Source: Malania oleifera (taxonomy: Eukaryota > Streptophyta > Magnoliopsida > Santalales > Ximeniaceae). Taken from it: a DNA stretch of 64,000 bases. Below, piece by piece: positions 23,996 through 34,822 of the stretch (its first letter is position 1; the number at the start of each line of letters is the position of its first letter). The notes beneath the pieces are model-generated. The model worked only from the letters and a program-made list of their open reading frames with translations. It did no database searches and had not been told where the DNA came from. Location of the stretch: NCBI RefSeq assembly GCF_029873635.1, contig NC_080422.1, forward strand, positions 9,393,764 to 9,457,763. Direction: 5' to 3'. The translations under genes and the position numbers were made by a program.

Positions 23996-25486
23996 TTACA
24001 TTGACCATGTTAGTATTATTGTTGTATTATTATTGTCATGATTATTGTGGTATTTTATTGTTAAAGCTTTTGTTAGTGTCATATTTGTATGTATTATATA
24101 GAATTTTTATGTTTTTATTGTTGTTATTAATTTCAATGTGCACATGTCCACATTTAGGATTTATGTTATTTATATTGTTACAAATAATTGTTGATTATGT
24201 TAAGAGTTTATATATATATCCATTTATTTATTTATCTCATGATTTAACATTGTTATTATAAGTTGCATTTCATCATTATGATAGTTGTTTAAATTTCTTT
24301 TGTGATACACTAATTGGTTTGTCTTCGTTGTTGTAGGATTTCTTTTCTTTGTGGAGGTAAGATATTTATTGCTTAATATTTAAATGTAATATTTTTTTTT
24401 TCATATTTTTAATGCACAATATTCAAGTTTTGTATATCTATGTAGGGTTCCAATATATCATTGTGTTAGGGTCCTCATTATCAATATAATATTATATTAC
24501 TATGGTATTTGTTTGTATTTTAGTATTTTAGTACATATATGATATTATTATGGTATTCTTGGTATTATGTATTACATTATATATTTGGTACACTCACATG
24601 ATAGTAGTTATTATGATGTTGTTTTTTTTTTTTATGTATTTTTTATTGATATTGTAGTATACGTAACTCATTATAGTATTTTAGGTATATATATGGTATT
24701 ATTACTACGTTTACATTTAGTATCACTTATGAGGGTATATTTCTTAGAATTTTAACATATAAGGAACTATTCAATATGGTATCTTTAGGACATCTAATAT
24801 TACCTATTAGGGCATCTTTAGCCTTTTAATATATAAGGTATTACTGTTTATAGTATCCTTAGTATATTAACATATATAGTATTATGTGTCTAGTTACTTA
24901 TTTTGACATTCATAATATTTTAGTAAGTATGTATTGCTCATTACTCTATTACCATATATTAAAACCTCCCAACTAATATTTTAATACTTAGAAAAACCCT
25001 AGAAAATTTTCAAAATTTGGGAGTGTATTTTGCAAATTATTTTCGATTTTATCCCTATGATTTTATTGCGGGGGTATGAGCCTTCGGGCATTACGTACCT
25101 TAAGCTCTGAGGGAATATATATATATATATATATATTTATATGTATATATTTATTTATTTATTTATTTTTCATATGTATTTATAAATTCATAAAAAGGAG
25201 TAATTTAAAAACTTATTAGGTTAACTTAGGGATAATTTCAAATTAATTAGGTACCGTTCGTAAGAATGGGCGCGTAGGGGGTGCTCGTACCTTCCCCTCG
25301 CGTAACCGAACTCCCGACCCCAACTCTGGTATGGTAGACCGATTCTACCCCTAACGGGGTAGTAATCATGTGTTCTAACCGCACTATAGGTTAGTGGCGA
25401 CTCCGATATCCATGTTTTTCCATGAAAATATTAATTGATTTTAATTTCGCCGCCCGGGGCACACGTGCTCCTGGGACGTCGCGACA
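22477..25486 (+). mobile_element. Ogre/Tat-like solo LTR (3.01 kb), TSD ACTAT
   Basis: It begins TGTAGACACCCAATTTTTACCC and ends GGGACGTCGCGACA, with perfect 5-bp duplications ACTAT at 22472-22476 and 25487-25491. The host LTR resumes exactly at 25487. There is no primer site or coding domain inside. The last 350 bp share GGTTAGTGGCGACTC, GATTCTACCCCTAACGGGGTA and other segments with the 5.6-kb solo LTR at 39568-45170, so both belong to one family. Long LTRs of this type are known from Ogre/Tat gypsy elements; that assignment is inference. Inside are ATT-rich microsatellites (22570-22940), a G-rich run (23068-23090) and a CA/GC-rich segment (23210-23860). Confidence 0.85.
22850..22940. repeat. 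(ATT)n microsatellite
   Basis: Two long ATT trinucleotide runs are separated by TTTTACC. The flanks from 22560 are also ATT-rich. Confidence 0.95.
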
Positions 25487-25682
25487 ACTATGGTATTGTA
25501 TTGGATGGATGATTTGATATGTATATGATTTTACATTTCTCGTTGCTTAGGTATCAGTGTTGTATTTTAGGTATATCCCTAGTACCCATGGGTCCAAGTG
25601 GATTATGTTTTATCAGGTTTATTATGTTATTCAGTGGAATAAGGAAAAAAATATTTATGGTAAAATGCAGGTCGTTATAGTT

Positions 25683-25695
25683 TGGTATCAGAGCC
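25683..25695 (+). other. Gypsy B primer-binding site
   Basis: TGGTATCAGAGCC lies three bases after the 5' LTR end and is complementary to initiator tRNA-Met. Confidence 0.95.
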
Positions 25696-25985
25696 TAGGT
25701 TGCTAGGTTCTGTAGATTTTAAAGTGCAGCAGAAACGATACCAGAGTATAGGGAAAGGATTTGAGGTTTTGTTCTATAGTCTTGAGGCAAGACTTCCGTG
25801 GTGGTTTCTATATTTTTCCTGGGGTGACAATTTCAGGAAAGTCATAGTAAACTATTGTCGGGTTGTGTTTCTAAAGTGTAGGACTAAATCTTGAAATAGG
25901 ATAAGGATGTCAAGATAGAGGATTTTGGTTAGATGTGTAAGTTATAAGGATAGGGTCCCTAAGTCATGTTTATTGTCTTTTCAAG

Positions 25986-26940
25986 ATGGACCTTGGAGGA
26001 GGTAGTGCCCATGCGACCAGTAGTGATGGTGCAGGGCCCTCGAGTGTAAGTGGGACTGATTCTGATGCGGTACTACACAGCATGGCTTAGCAGGTTATGG
26101 CTGAGAACGCTAGGAGCTCCAGAGAGCAAGGAGGCCCTTCTACAAGCCATGGGTGCACGATAGAGAAATTTACTAAGATAAATCCTCCGGCATTTTCAGG
26201 AGGAGTTGATCCTATAGCCATCGAGAATTGGATGCAAGAGATCGAGAAAGTTTTGGCAATATTGGAGTGTACAAAGGAGCAAAGGGTCCTCTTCGCCACC
26301 TGTAAACTGATAGGGGAGGTTAAGAGGTGGTGGACTGCTGTGAGACTTTTGGAGCAGCAGAGGATGACGCCGATAGCTATGACATGGGATCGATTTAAAG
26401 AATTATTCTTTGATAGATATTTCCCAACCACTATCAGGGAAGCTAAAGTGGAAGAGTTCCTAAATTTGAAGCAGGGATAGCAGTCGGCCTAGCAGTATGC
26501 AAAGCGGTTTATAGAGCTATCCCGCTTTGCCCCGTATATTGTTCCTGATAAAGTAAAGAAGGCGAGACAGTTTGAAAGATGATTGAGGTGAGGAATATAC
26601 AAGTAGGTAGTAGTGTTGAAGATATAAAATTTTGTTAAGTTAGTTGACAAAGCAGCTTTGGCCGAGGCTAGTAAGCGCATGGATGCAGAGGAGTAGGGAC
26701 AAAAGAAGAGATTTACACCTTCAAGATTCCAGTAGGGATCTAGGCAGGGATAATGGAGGAGAGGAAACTATGGCAGAGGACAAAGGCAGGAGACTGGAGG
26801 TCGTGAGTTGCAGGCGATGCAGAATTTTCTTGCCTGTCAGACTTGTGGAAAGAGACACTTGGGAGAGTTTCGAGCGGGGAGATCTGTCTGCTATTGCTGC
26901 GGTAGGTAGGGACATTTGGTGCGAGATTGCCTACACCACC
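25986..26940 (+). pseudogene. Gypsy B gag, broken
   Basis: Gag starts at ATG 25986 (MDLGGGSAHATSSDGA...), in frame with the longer open part from 26097 but separated by one TAG where CAG is expected. The retroviral gag core follows: [34 protein letters not shown], then [17 protein letters not shown]. Further stops lie at 26478-26480 and 26493, and a frameshift near 26580. The zinc knuckle near 26888-26930 is readable only in a shifted frame (CYCCGR-stop-GHLVRDC). In an active element gag would form the particle that packages the RNA. Confidence 0.88.
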
Positions 26941-27034
26941 TGATACCGTACTTGCTCCCAGACCGTACCGGGAAGGCTATCAGGCACCCCGTGGAGGCCA
27001 ATAGAGGAATGTAGCTCCAGCGAGGGTTTATGCT

Positions 27035-27523
27035 TTGACGCCTCGAGATGCTGAGACGGCTGATGATGTGGTGACATGTATGATTAACATGTTTTCATTT
27101 AAAGTTATTGTATTATTAGATTCAAGAGCCACACACTTATTCGTGTCTATGGAGTATATTAGATTATATAGGGCAAAAACACAGTTGTTAGACACCGAAC
27201 TGTTAGTCAGTACACCGACAGGGTCTGTAGTAAGGTGTAGTAGAGTGCTCTGAGGCTATCCAGTTGATATTTAAGGGAAAGTCTTGCCAGATGATTTGAT
27301 AGTATTGGATATGCATAGGTTCGATGTAATTTTTGGTATGGATTGGTTGGAAGTCAATTACGCCCGTATAGACTGTCATTTGAAAGAAGTGATATTCAGA
27401 CCTCCGGGAAGATCAGAATTTAGGTTCATAAGGTTACGTGTACAATCCCCACCTCAGTTAGTATCAACTATACAAGCGAAGAGATTACTCTTGGATGATT
27501 GTCAGGGTTTGTGGCTTTTGTAA
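27035..27523 (+). pseudogene. Gypsy B aspartic protease, broken
   Basis: The active-site region near 27110 reads VLLDSRATHLFVS. The expected family sequence has DSGAT, so the Gly next to the catalytic Asp is changed to Arg. A stop at 27251 is followed by VLPDDLIVLDMHRFDVIFGMDW (27284 onward), the conserved second half of the protease. The protein is inactive by both the stop and the substitution. Confidence 0.85.
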
Positions 27524-27559
27524 AGGAGGTGTCAGAAAATGAATCGAAGTTGGGAAATA

Positions 27560-28484
27560 CACTAGTGGTTAAGGAATTTTCAGACATTTTCCCAGAAGTT
27601 CTACCTAGGTAACCTCCCGACCGCGAGGTAGATTTCGCTATTGATCTACTTCACGGGACAACACCGATTTCTAAAGTTCCTTACAGAATGGCTCCAGCAA
27701 AGTTGGGAGAGCTAAAGGATCAGTTGCAAGACTTGTTAAGTAAAGGATTTATTCGGCGTATCACTGTTGGGAGCTCCAGTGTTGTTTGTAAAGAAGAAGG
27801 ACGAGTCTATGCGGAAGTGTATAGACTACAAGGAAATTAATAAGGCGACGATCAAGAATAGGTATCTTTTACCCTGTATAGACAATTTATTTAACCAGTT
27901 TCAGGGTACGTGGGTCTATTCCAAGATTGACCTCAAATCAAACTATCATCAAGTGAAAGTAAAAATAGAAGACGTCTCGAAGAAAGCCTTTAGGATCAGA
28001 TATGGGCATTATGAATTCCTTGTTATGCCTTTTGGTTTGACGAATGCTCCTACTGTATTTATGGACTTGATGAATAGTCTTTCACCAGTATTTAGACTAG
28101 TTCGTTGTAGTTTTCATTGATGATATACTAGTCTATTCGACGAGTTTTGAGGAGCATGAGATGCATTTACGGCTGGTACTTCAGATGCTCAGGGAAAAGA
28201 GATTGTATGCCAAGTTTAGTAAATGTGAATTTTTGCTAGAGAAAGTATCATTTCTGGGGCATATCATTTTAGGTGAAGGTATTTCAGTGGATCCTAGAAA
28301 AATTGAGAAAGTGTTAAATTGGGAAAGGCCAAAAAGTGTTCAAGAAATTAGGAGTTTCTTGGGATTGGTGGGTTATTATTGTCGGTTTGTTGAGGGGTTT
28401 TCAACTTTATCAAGACCTCTCACGCGACTGACTAAAAAGAATGTTAGGTTTGAATGGGATAAGGATTGCAAGCAGAGCTTCTAG
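27560..28484 (+). pseudogene. Gypsy B reverse transcriptase, broken
   Basis: RT motifs in order are [18 protein letters not shown] (near 27620), [11 protein letters not shown] (27769), [13 protein letters not shown] (27870), [13 protein letters not shown] with the first catalytic Asp (near 27925), and [14 protein letters not shown] (28010). A frameshift near 28080 separates this from the FIDDILVYS catalytic box (near 28115) and from [15 protein letters not shown]...[17 protein letters not shown] (28220-28390). Other frameshifts lie near 27760. The order and sequence match Tekay/Del chromoviruses. Confidence 0.88.
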
Positions 28485-28905
28485 GAACTGAAACAGAGGC
28501 TTGTCACTACACCAGCGTTGATTATTCCGTTAGGGGGTGATGGTTACGTAATTTACAGTGACGCGTCTTTAAAAGGGCTCAGCTATGTATTGATGCAGCA
28601 TGGTAGGATTGTAGCTTATGCCTCCCGATAGTTGAAAGAGTATGAAAAGAACTATCCTACCCACAATCTGGAATTGGCTGTAGTGGTGCACGCATTAAAT
28701 ATTTGGAGGCATTATTTGTATGGTGAGAGATGCGAGATATTTTTCGATCACAAAAGTTTGAAATACTTTTTCACTCAAAAAGAGTTGAACATGAGATAGA
28801 GAAGGTGGTTAGAACTTATCAAAGATTACGACTACACTATCAGTCACCACCCAGGGAAAGCAAACGTGGTAGTTGATGCTCTGAGCAGGAAATTAGTAGG
28901 ACCAG
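28485..28905 (+). pseudogene. Gypsy B RNase H, broken
   Basis: The sequence shows YVIYSDASLKGLSYVLMQHG (28545), [20 protein letters not shown] (28658) and [16 protein letters not shown] (28748), ending KANVVVDALSRK (28860). TAG codons stand where CAG (Gln) is expected at about 28629 and 28797. In an active element it would degrade the RNA of the RNA-DNA hybrid. Confidence 0.85.
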
Positions 28906-29009
28906 TACTGGCAGCTATGGAGGTTCAACATCTGATTCAGATGGATCTGGAGAGACTCAGTGTAGAATTGGTAGAAAGTGATCCTTAGATATTTTTTGCC
29001 AGCCTAGTA

Positions 29010-30211
29010 GTGCAACCTACTCTACAGGAAAGGATTAAGATAGCTCAGAGTGATGACACAGAATTAGCAGAGCTGATAACTAAGGTGCAAGATGGACAGG
29101 GAGATGAATTTAGTATTTCTGATGACGAGGTCTTGAGGTTCCGTTCCAGGTTGTGTGTGCCTGCAAATGCTGATATCAGAAGGACAATTTTAGAAGAGGC
29201 TCACAAGTCCTTGTACACGGTTCATCCTGGTAGTATTAAAATATATAAGGATCTGCAAGAGTCTTACTAGTGGAGCGGCATGAAAAGAAAAATTGCAGAG
29301 TTCATACAGCAGTGTTTGATGTGCCAGCAGGTAAAGTGCCGCGGGCCAGTTACAGCCACTTTACATCCCAGAGTGGAAATGGGATCATGTATATATGGAC
29401 TTTGTGACGGGTTTGCCACTGGCACCACATGGTCAGAATGCTGTTTGGGTGGTCGTTGATAGATTGACGAAGACCGCTCACTTCATCCCTATTAAAATCA
29501 ATTACTCCATGGATAGACTGGCAGAGATTGACGTTCAGGAGATAGTCCATTCTCATGGTGTTCCAATGTCTATAGTCTCAGACTGAGACCCATTTTTCAT
29601 GTCACGATTTTGGAGGGGCTTGTAGGAGGCTCTGGGGTCTCAGTTATCTTTCAGCATGCCATTTCATCCTTAGATGGACAGCTAGACTGAGAGGGTGATT
29701 AAGATATTGGAAGAGGGCGTGCATGCTGGATTTTGGGGGTAGTTGGACCCAGTTTATGCCGCTGGTGGAGTTTGCATACAATAATAACTATCAGACCAAT
29801 ATCAGCATGGCACCTTATAAAGCGCTTTATGGTAGGAGATGTCGTTCTCCTCTATACTGGGATGATTTAGGGGAGCGGCAAGTTGTGGGGCCAAAGTTAG
29901 TGCAGCAGACATATGATAAAGTTTGGCTCATCAGAGATAGGATCAGTGCAACCCAGAGCCAACAAAGGAGTTACGCTGATACTCGCCGCAGAAAACTGGA
30001 GTATGATGTTGGATATCATGTGTTTTTTAAAATAGCTCCATTAAAGGGAAGTATGAGACTTGGAAGGAAGGGTAAGCTTAGCCCTAGGTTTATTAGCCCA
30101 TTTAAGATCCTTAAGAGAGTGGGGTCAGTTGCCTACCGGCTAGCCTTACAACCCGTTTTGTTTAGAATACACAACGTATTTCATGTCTCCATGTTGAGGA
30201 ATACGTCTTAG
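29010..30211 (+). pseudogene. Gypsy B integrase, broken
   Basis: The zinc-binding part is HPGSIKIYKDLQESY (29223), then CLMCQQVKC (29318). The core begins MDFVTGLPLAPHGQN (29395) and [17 protein letters not shown], then HGVPMSIVSD. There is a TGA where Arg is expected after SD (29584), TAG in HP-stop-MD (29671), and further stops before ERVIKILEE. The C-terminal part 29723-30211 is open: [51 protein letters not shown] and IHNVFHVSMLR. It is non-functional as a whole. Confidence 0.9.
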
Positions 30212-30437
30212 ACCCCTCCCATGTGATCAGTTATGGTGAGATAGAGCTCAGGGATACTCTGACATATAAGGAGGTACCAGTGTAGATTTTGGACAGGAAA
30301 GAACAGGAATTGCGCAATAAGAAGATTCATTTAGTAAAATTATTATGAAGAAATCATGCCATAGAGGAGGTTTTATGGGAACTCGAGGAGCAAATATGAC
30401 AGAAGTACTCGCCTCTCTTCAACGGGGATCAGTAGTA
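30195..30437 (+). pseudogene. Gypsy B chromodomain remnant
   Basis: After a frameshift at the VSMLR end, the next frame reads LDPSHVISYGEIELRDTLTY, then KEQELRNKKIHLVKLL, RNHAIEE and WELEEQI, interrupted by three TAG or TGA stops. The corresponding Gypsy A chromodomain is open. In chromoviruses this domain binds modified chromatin and steers integration. Confidence 0.75.
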
Positions 30438-30708
30438 ATCAGGGAAAGTTACTAATGAATATGTAAAATTTCTTTTGTGCAGGTTAGTTAGATTTAATAA
30501 ATTCTGGTAGTAGATAGTATTTTGGTTGTGGGAGAATTTTTATTTTATGTGTATTGTAATCTTTCAGAACCCTAAATGTAACCACGATATTCCTCCGCCA
30601 CAAGTGAGGGTAAGTAAAAAATAAGTAGCCCATTTTCTTTAAAGGATGGGGAATCGCTCAAATAGTAAAGTAAATTTTGAGGACGAAATTTTTATAAGAA
30701 GGGAAGAA
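30438..30708 (+). other. Gypsy B 3' UTR and polypurine tract
   Basis: This is non-coding sequence between integrase and the 3' LTR. It holds GTAACCACGATATTCCTCCG at 30578, the motif shared with L1 tails. It ends in TTGAGGACGAAATTT, then AAGAAGGGAAGAA, the purine tract that primes plus-strand DNA synthesis, directly before TGTAGAG at 30709. Confidence 0.8.
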
Positions 30709-31877
30709 TGTAGAGACTCGAAGAATTATGGTATTTAAATAATAAAAAAGGGAGAAAAAGGAAATTTTAAAGGGGGTCTCAGTAGGTCCTCGTTGACAGG
30801 GACACGTGTCTCATTGATGAGTAATTATCGAGACGGCTATTTGAGGGTCTGAAATTCGTCAGCGAAGGTTATGAGTTCGTTGAAGAACTCCCTTCTTGAC
30901 CTCATCGACGAAGTGACATGTCTCGTCGACAAAGGTTAGAATATAAGTATGTCAAAATCGGATTTTAGCTTAGAAATTTTGCATGCAACCCTTCTCTCTC
31001 TATATTTTCGTCCTCCCTACCTTCTCTCTAAGTTTCTGGCACTAGTTTTCGCAGGTTCGACGATCTTAAGTCACCATGCTACTCTTGGGAATGATAGTCG
31101 ATGTGGTTTCATGGTAGTGCAGGCGTCCCTCTGGTGTTCGGACCAAGAGGGGCAAACCCATTGTACTTATAGATTTATGTTGACCTAGCGTGGTCAGCCA
31201 GCCATTGCTAGGTCCCACTTTCGGGCCGCACAACCTAATCATGTGGGGGTAAGACATGACACTAGCCAGCTATCCATCCAGGGCATTTTTCACATACAAT
31301 TATATGAGATGGTTTATATGTATAGAAATTCAGTATGTTATACCATGTTATGATGAATTATGTTTTTCTCAAATATGATATAGATAACTTTATTAAATAT
31401 GTTTTATGTACTATTATACATGTAACATGAAAATACTCATGTTGTCACACACTGATATTAGTTTATTTCCATTACTGAGAGGTGTCTCACCCCAGCTATA
31501 AAAACATTTTAGGAGTCCCAGATAGAAGACCGGATAGAGCTCCGTGGCATTAGCGTTCAACTGTGCTACCCTGTCTGAAGGGTAAGTCATTCTAGGGTCT
31601 GACGGATTTTTGGGTGGCGACCCTAGGGCACTTTTTGGATATTCTGAGATGTGTGTATGTATATAACAATTGTAGTAAAACTCTGGTGTTGTGTTGGATG
31701 GATGATTTGATATGTATATGATTTTACGTTTCCCGCTACTTAGGTATTAGTGTTGTATTTCAGGTATATCCCTAGTACCCATGGGTCCAGGTGGATTATG
31801 TTTTATTAGGTTTATTATGTTATTCAGTGGTACAAGGAAAAAAAAAATATTTATGGTAAAATAGGCAGGTTGTTACA
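30709..31877 (+). repeat. Gypsy B 3' LTR (internally deleted)
   Basis: It begins TGTAGAGACTCGAAG and ends GCAGGTTGTTACA, 1169 bp. It lacks the roughly 0.9-kb central part present in the 5' LTR, with the join near 31091. The shared GTCACACACTGATATTAG...GAGAGGTGTCTCACC block lies at 31446-31495. Confidence 0.88.
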
Positions 31878-31949
31878 AACTATGAGGCTGCGGTATCATG
31901 CCTAGTTATGGTCCATTAGGGTTCTTAAACCATATAATGCGATTTACAA

Positions 31950-31991
<42 letters not shown>

Positions 31992-33393
31992 TGACATCAT
32001 AAACTCATTTCTGTTAAAAATGTCATACTATATATCTATGTAAATTCACTGTAACTCTGTATAAAAAACATACAATACTGTTGTTCCATAAGGAACGCTA
32101 TATCTCTATATAAAATATATGTGTTGTAGTTCCACTTAGGGAACGCTATAGTTCCATGAGAAATAATGTAGTTCCACTTAGGGAACGTTGTAGTTCCATA
32201 AGGAACGTTGTAGTTCAACCTAGGGAATGTTGTATCTCTGTATAAATATCTTTACTATAGTTCCTTAAGGAACACTATTGTTCTATATAGAATACTATAT
32301 CACTGTATAAAATATCTGTATAAAACTATGTACTGTAGTTCTATATAGAACGCTATATCTTTGTATAAAATCTGTATAAAACTCTGTATAAACTCGGTTA
32401 CACTGCAGATTTATAAAAAGTACTGTCATACTATGGTATTATATAAAATAAAAAAATCATATCTCTGTCTATATATATACTTTTCCATAAACTGATAAAG
32501 TTATTTATGCATAATATTCAACTCATGCCACACATTTCTCTGATAATCTGTACTTTAATATACAGCTGAAAATATTGATATAATTATCTATAGGGTTTTA
32601 CTCAGCCCAACTCAACTTACAAAAAATGTATATCATTTCAAAACTCTCATTTCATATGTCTATATACCCAAGAAAACTCAAACATCAATTCTAAAATCAC
32701 ATACTATAATTTAAGCAGTTAACTTTGTAAAAATATCTAACACAATCTATTCTCCTTACTTGATTCCTAGAGAAATACCTATAGGGATCCTAAAGCAGTG
32801 CCTACGACATTCGCACAAATTCCTGTATTCATATATTTTAGTTTAATAAGCTAAATCCAGAAATAATTACTATCCTAACATCTCTAGGCTCACACGCTCC
32901 TGTTAACCATTTAAATTCCAACAAAAATGATAGTATGATCCACCTCCCATATTTAAATTTAATTTCTAACATATTAAAAACACCAATATGATCAAATTTC
33001 CGCAGTTTAATCTAATTCCAAAATATTTCCAAAAGTCTAATTTAATCAAATCCCTGCAGTTTAGCTTAATTCCGAAATATTCCAAAAAATCTAATTTAAT
33101 CAAATACTACAATTTAATAAATAAACCGTAATTTTCATACCCATAAAATTACTCAAAAATCGACATACAATATTCCAGTAATTATATACCATGATTTAAC
33201 CGGGTGAATTTCTAAAATAACTAACATAATTTGTACTCCTTACCTTAGCCTTAGAGTGGCGCCTAGGAAGTCCAAACCTAAAATCTGCTCCGATTAATTT
33301 GCTCAGGATTGAAGTTGGGACCTTGTGGTGGTATTCATTTTTTGATTCAGCTTACGAATGAAGAAATAATTTAGAGAGGGAGAAGGAGGGACG

Positions 33394-33478
<85 letters not shown>

Positions 33479-33771
33479 ACGAAATTGGGGGGTGGGGCGT
33501 GAGCTCTCTGTGAATCCTTAGGAAGCTTAATTGTTAAGCTTCCTTATAAATCTATATATATAATACTTATAACTTTACATTAATATATTATATTAATATT
33601 ATATATATATATATGTATACTTATATATCCATCATATTATTTATTTCATAAATTCAATTTAATAATGTATAATTAATTAATTAATTAATTAATTAATTAT
33701 TAATAATAATTTTTTCTTTGTTTTTAGGATCATTCCACTAATCTTATATAACTATTTTTGGGGTCATTACA
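31878..33771 (-). repeat. Gypsy C 5' LTR, part 2
   Basis: It continues the LTR interrupted at 20574, matching 11843-13570: AACTATGAGGCTGCGGTATC at the left and GGGTCATTACA at the right. It has its own expansions, a (TA)n run at about 31952-31990 and a (GA)n run at 33400-33478, where the other copy has only GAGAGAGAGAG. The GTTCC palindromic array is at 32075-32360. Confidence 0.88.
33400..33478. repeat. (GA)n microsatellite
   Basis: It is a GA dinucleotide run of about 78 bases. The equivalent place in the other Gypsy C LTR (13273) has about six units, so the expansion is specific to this copy. Confidence 0.97.
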
Positions 33772-34141
33772 GTCTCTAAGTCTATAATCATTCCTAAAGA
33801 GCTTCAAAGCATCCATATTGATTTTAGATGAAGTACTTACACAAGACTTCCTTAAGACTTAAAAACTTTCTAAACATGAAATCTTCATGTATGTCTTTCT
33901 TTGAGTTCATCTTGACTTGAACTTCAATATTTTTAAAGTTTTCATAAGATTTGTCTTTCTTTGATCTTTTGAGCTTTCTTTTGATCACTTGTTTGGAATG
34001 TATGCTTTCAATATCCTTTGTGATCACTTGATCTTGAACTCTAATGCTTGATTTCTGAAATTATCACTTTAACCAAAACATGTTAAATTCTCTTGATTTG
34101 TTATCATCAAAATAAGATTCATAAGCCTTGTTAAGCTAACA
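33772..34141 (-). mobile_element. Copia-type LTR 'E', right part
   Basis: It resumes after the GTCTC duplication (33772-33776) and ends AAGCTAACA at 34141, the minus-strand LTR start TGTTAGCTT. Its last 300 bp resemble 450-769 of the Copia H LTR (AAATCTTCATGTATG-type and TTATCATCAAAATAAGATT). It directly abuts the 3' tail of an RTE fragment. Confidence 0.65.
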
Positions 34142-34822
34142 GCAACAACAAAACCAAGTCTTAGTCCCACTAGGTGGGACTGGCTATATAAATCCTTTTT
34201 TGCCAATTAATGCGATTATGGGTCATTTCTTTTGATAGATTCAAGGATATTAAATCCTTATTCACTATCTCTTCCCAAGTTATTTTAGGTCTACCCCTAC
34301 CCCATCTACTGCCCCCCACAGTTACTAAGTCACTCTTCCTCACAGGTGCACTATGTGGCCTACGTTGCAAGTGTCCATACCATCATATTCATCCCTCCCT
34401 TATCTTATCTTCTATAGGAGCTACACCTAACTTACCACGAATATGTTCATTCTTTAATTTATCTTTCAAAGTTATACCACACATCCATCTAAGCATTCTT
34501 ATTTTGGAAACTTTTACTTTTCAGATATTATGTTTCTTCGTCACCCATCATTCTGATCCATATAACATAGCTGGTCTTATAACTGTCCTATAAAACTTCC
34601 TTTTTAATTTTAAGGATTTTCTACGATCACAGAGCACACTTGAAGCACTTATGCATTTTACCCAACCTGCTTTAACTCTATGCATTACATCATCTTCAAT
34701 TTCTCCTTCAACGTGTATAATAGATCCAAGATATCGAAATCTACAAGTGCTAGTTATTTCTTCATCATCAAGTTCAACTTTATCTCTAATATTCCTTTTA
34801 TCATTACTAAAATTACATCCAG
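34142..34822 (-). mobile_element. 5'-truncated RTE-type LINE
   Basis: The minus-strand 3' end has (GTT)n at 34142-34155 and the same terminal sequence as the RTE at 3238-6506. Read on the minus strand, the coding tail includes RRPHSAPVRKSDLVTVGGSR, GRGRPKITWEEIVNKDL and MTHNRINWQKRIYIASPT (34170-34370), and RT C-terminal sequence up to about 34822. Everything 5' of the last roughly 680 bp is missing, the usual outcome of incomplete target-primed reverse transcription. No clear target duplication was found. Confidence 0.85.

Larger units (their letters stand above)
20575..25679 (+). repeat. Gypsy B 5' LTR (interrupted)
   Basis: It starts TCTAGAAACCCGAAGAATT (3' LTR: TGTAGAGACTCGAAGAATT) and ends GTCGTTATA. 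Without the inserted solo LTR it is about 2.09 kb, against 1.17 kb for the 3' LTR, which lacks about 0.9 kb corresponding to 20990-21890. It contains palindromic GTCGACGA motifs near 20665-20830 and a four-copy tandem array at 21539-21692. Confidence 0.87.
20575..31877 (+). mobile_element. Gypsy B: Tekay/Del-type chromovirus with nested solo LTR
   Basis: This plus-strand gypsy element sits in the 5' LTR of Gypsy C. The 5' LTR is 20575-25679 (interrupted by a 3.0-kb solo LTR) and the 3' LTR is 30709-31877. It has a tRNA-iMet primer site (25683-25695), gag, protease, RT, RNase H, integrase and a degenerate chromodomain in order, then a purine tract just before 30709. No intact target duplication is visible. 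About 28 bp of the Gypsy C LTR present at 11815-11842 is missing at the junction, so the site was altered after or during insertion. Confidence 0.88.
10705..33771 (-). mobile_element. Gypsy C: Ty3/gypsy element with nested insertions
   Basis: This is a minus-strand gypsy element bounded by the perfect 5-bp duplication GTCTC (10700-10704 and 33772-33776). The 3' LTR is 10705-13570. The 5' LTR is 20019-33771 with Gypsy B inserted in it. Both start TGTAAC and end GGGTCATTACA on the plus strand. The primer-binding site lies at 20003-20015, and the purine tract region at 13571-13600 (plus-strand TTTTCCCTTCC). Only an integrase fragment (13874-14164) and a gag fragment (19354-19620) survive inside. 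The remainder is replaced by the LTR block 14165-19353. Confidence 0.85.

Noticed and set aside
23367..24041. A 224-codon Pro/Ser/Thr-rich frame on the plus strand, with several long opposite-strand frames
   Set aside because: It lies inside a solo LTR with clear TSDs, has low-complexity composition driven by CCA/CAC-rich DNA, and runs into a (TA)n microsatellite. No domain was recognised.
34210..34593. A 127-codon plus-strand frame
   Set aside because: It is the antisense shadow of the RTE fragment, whose minus-strand reading gives the conserved RTE C-terminus.
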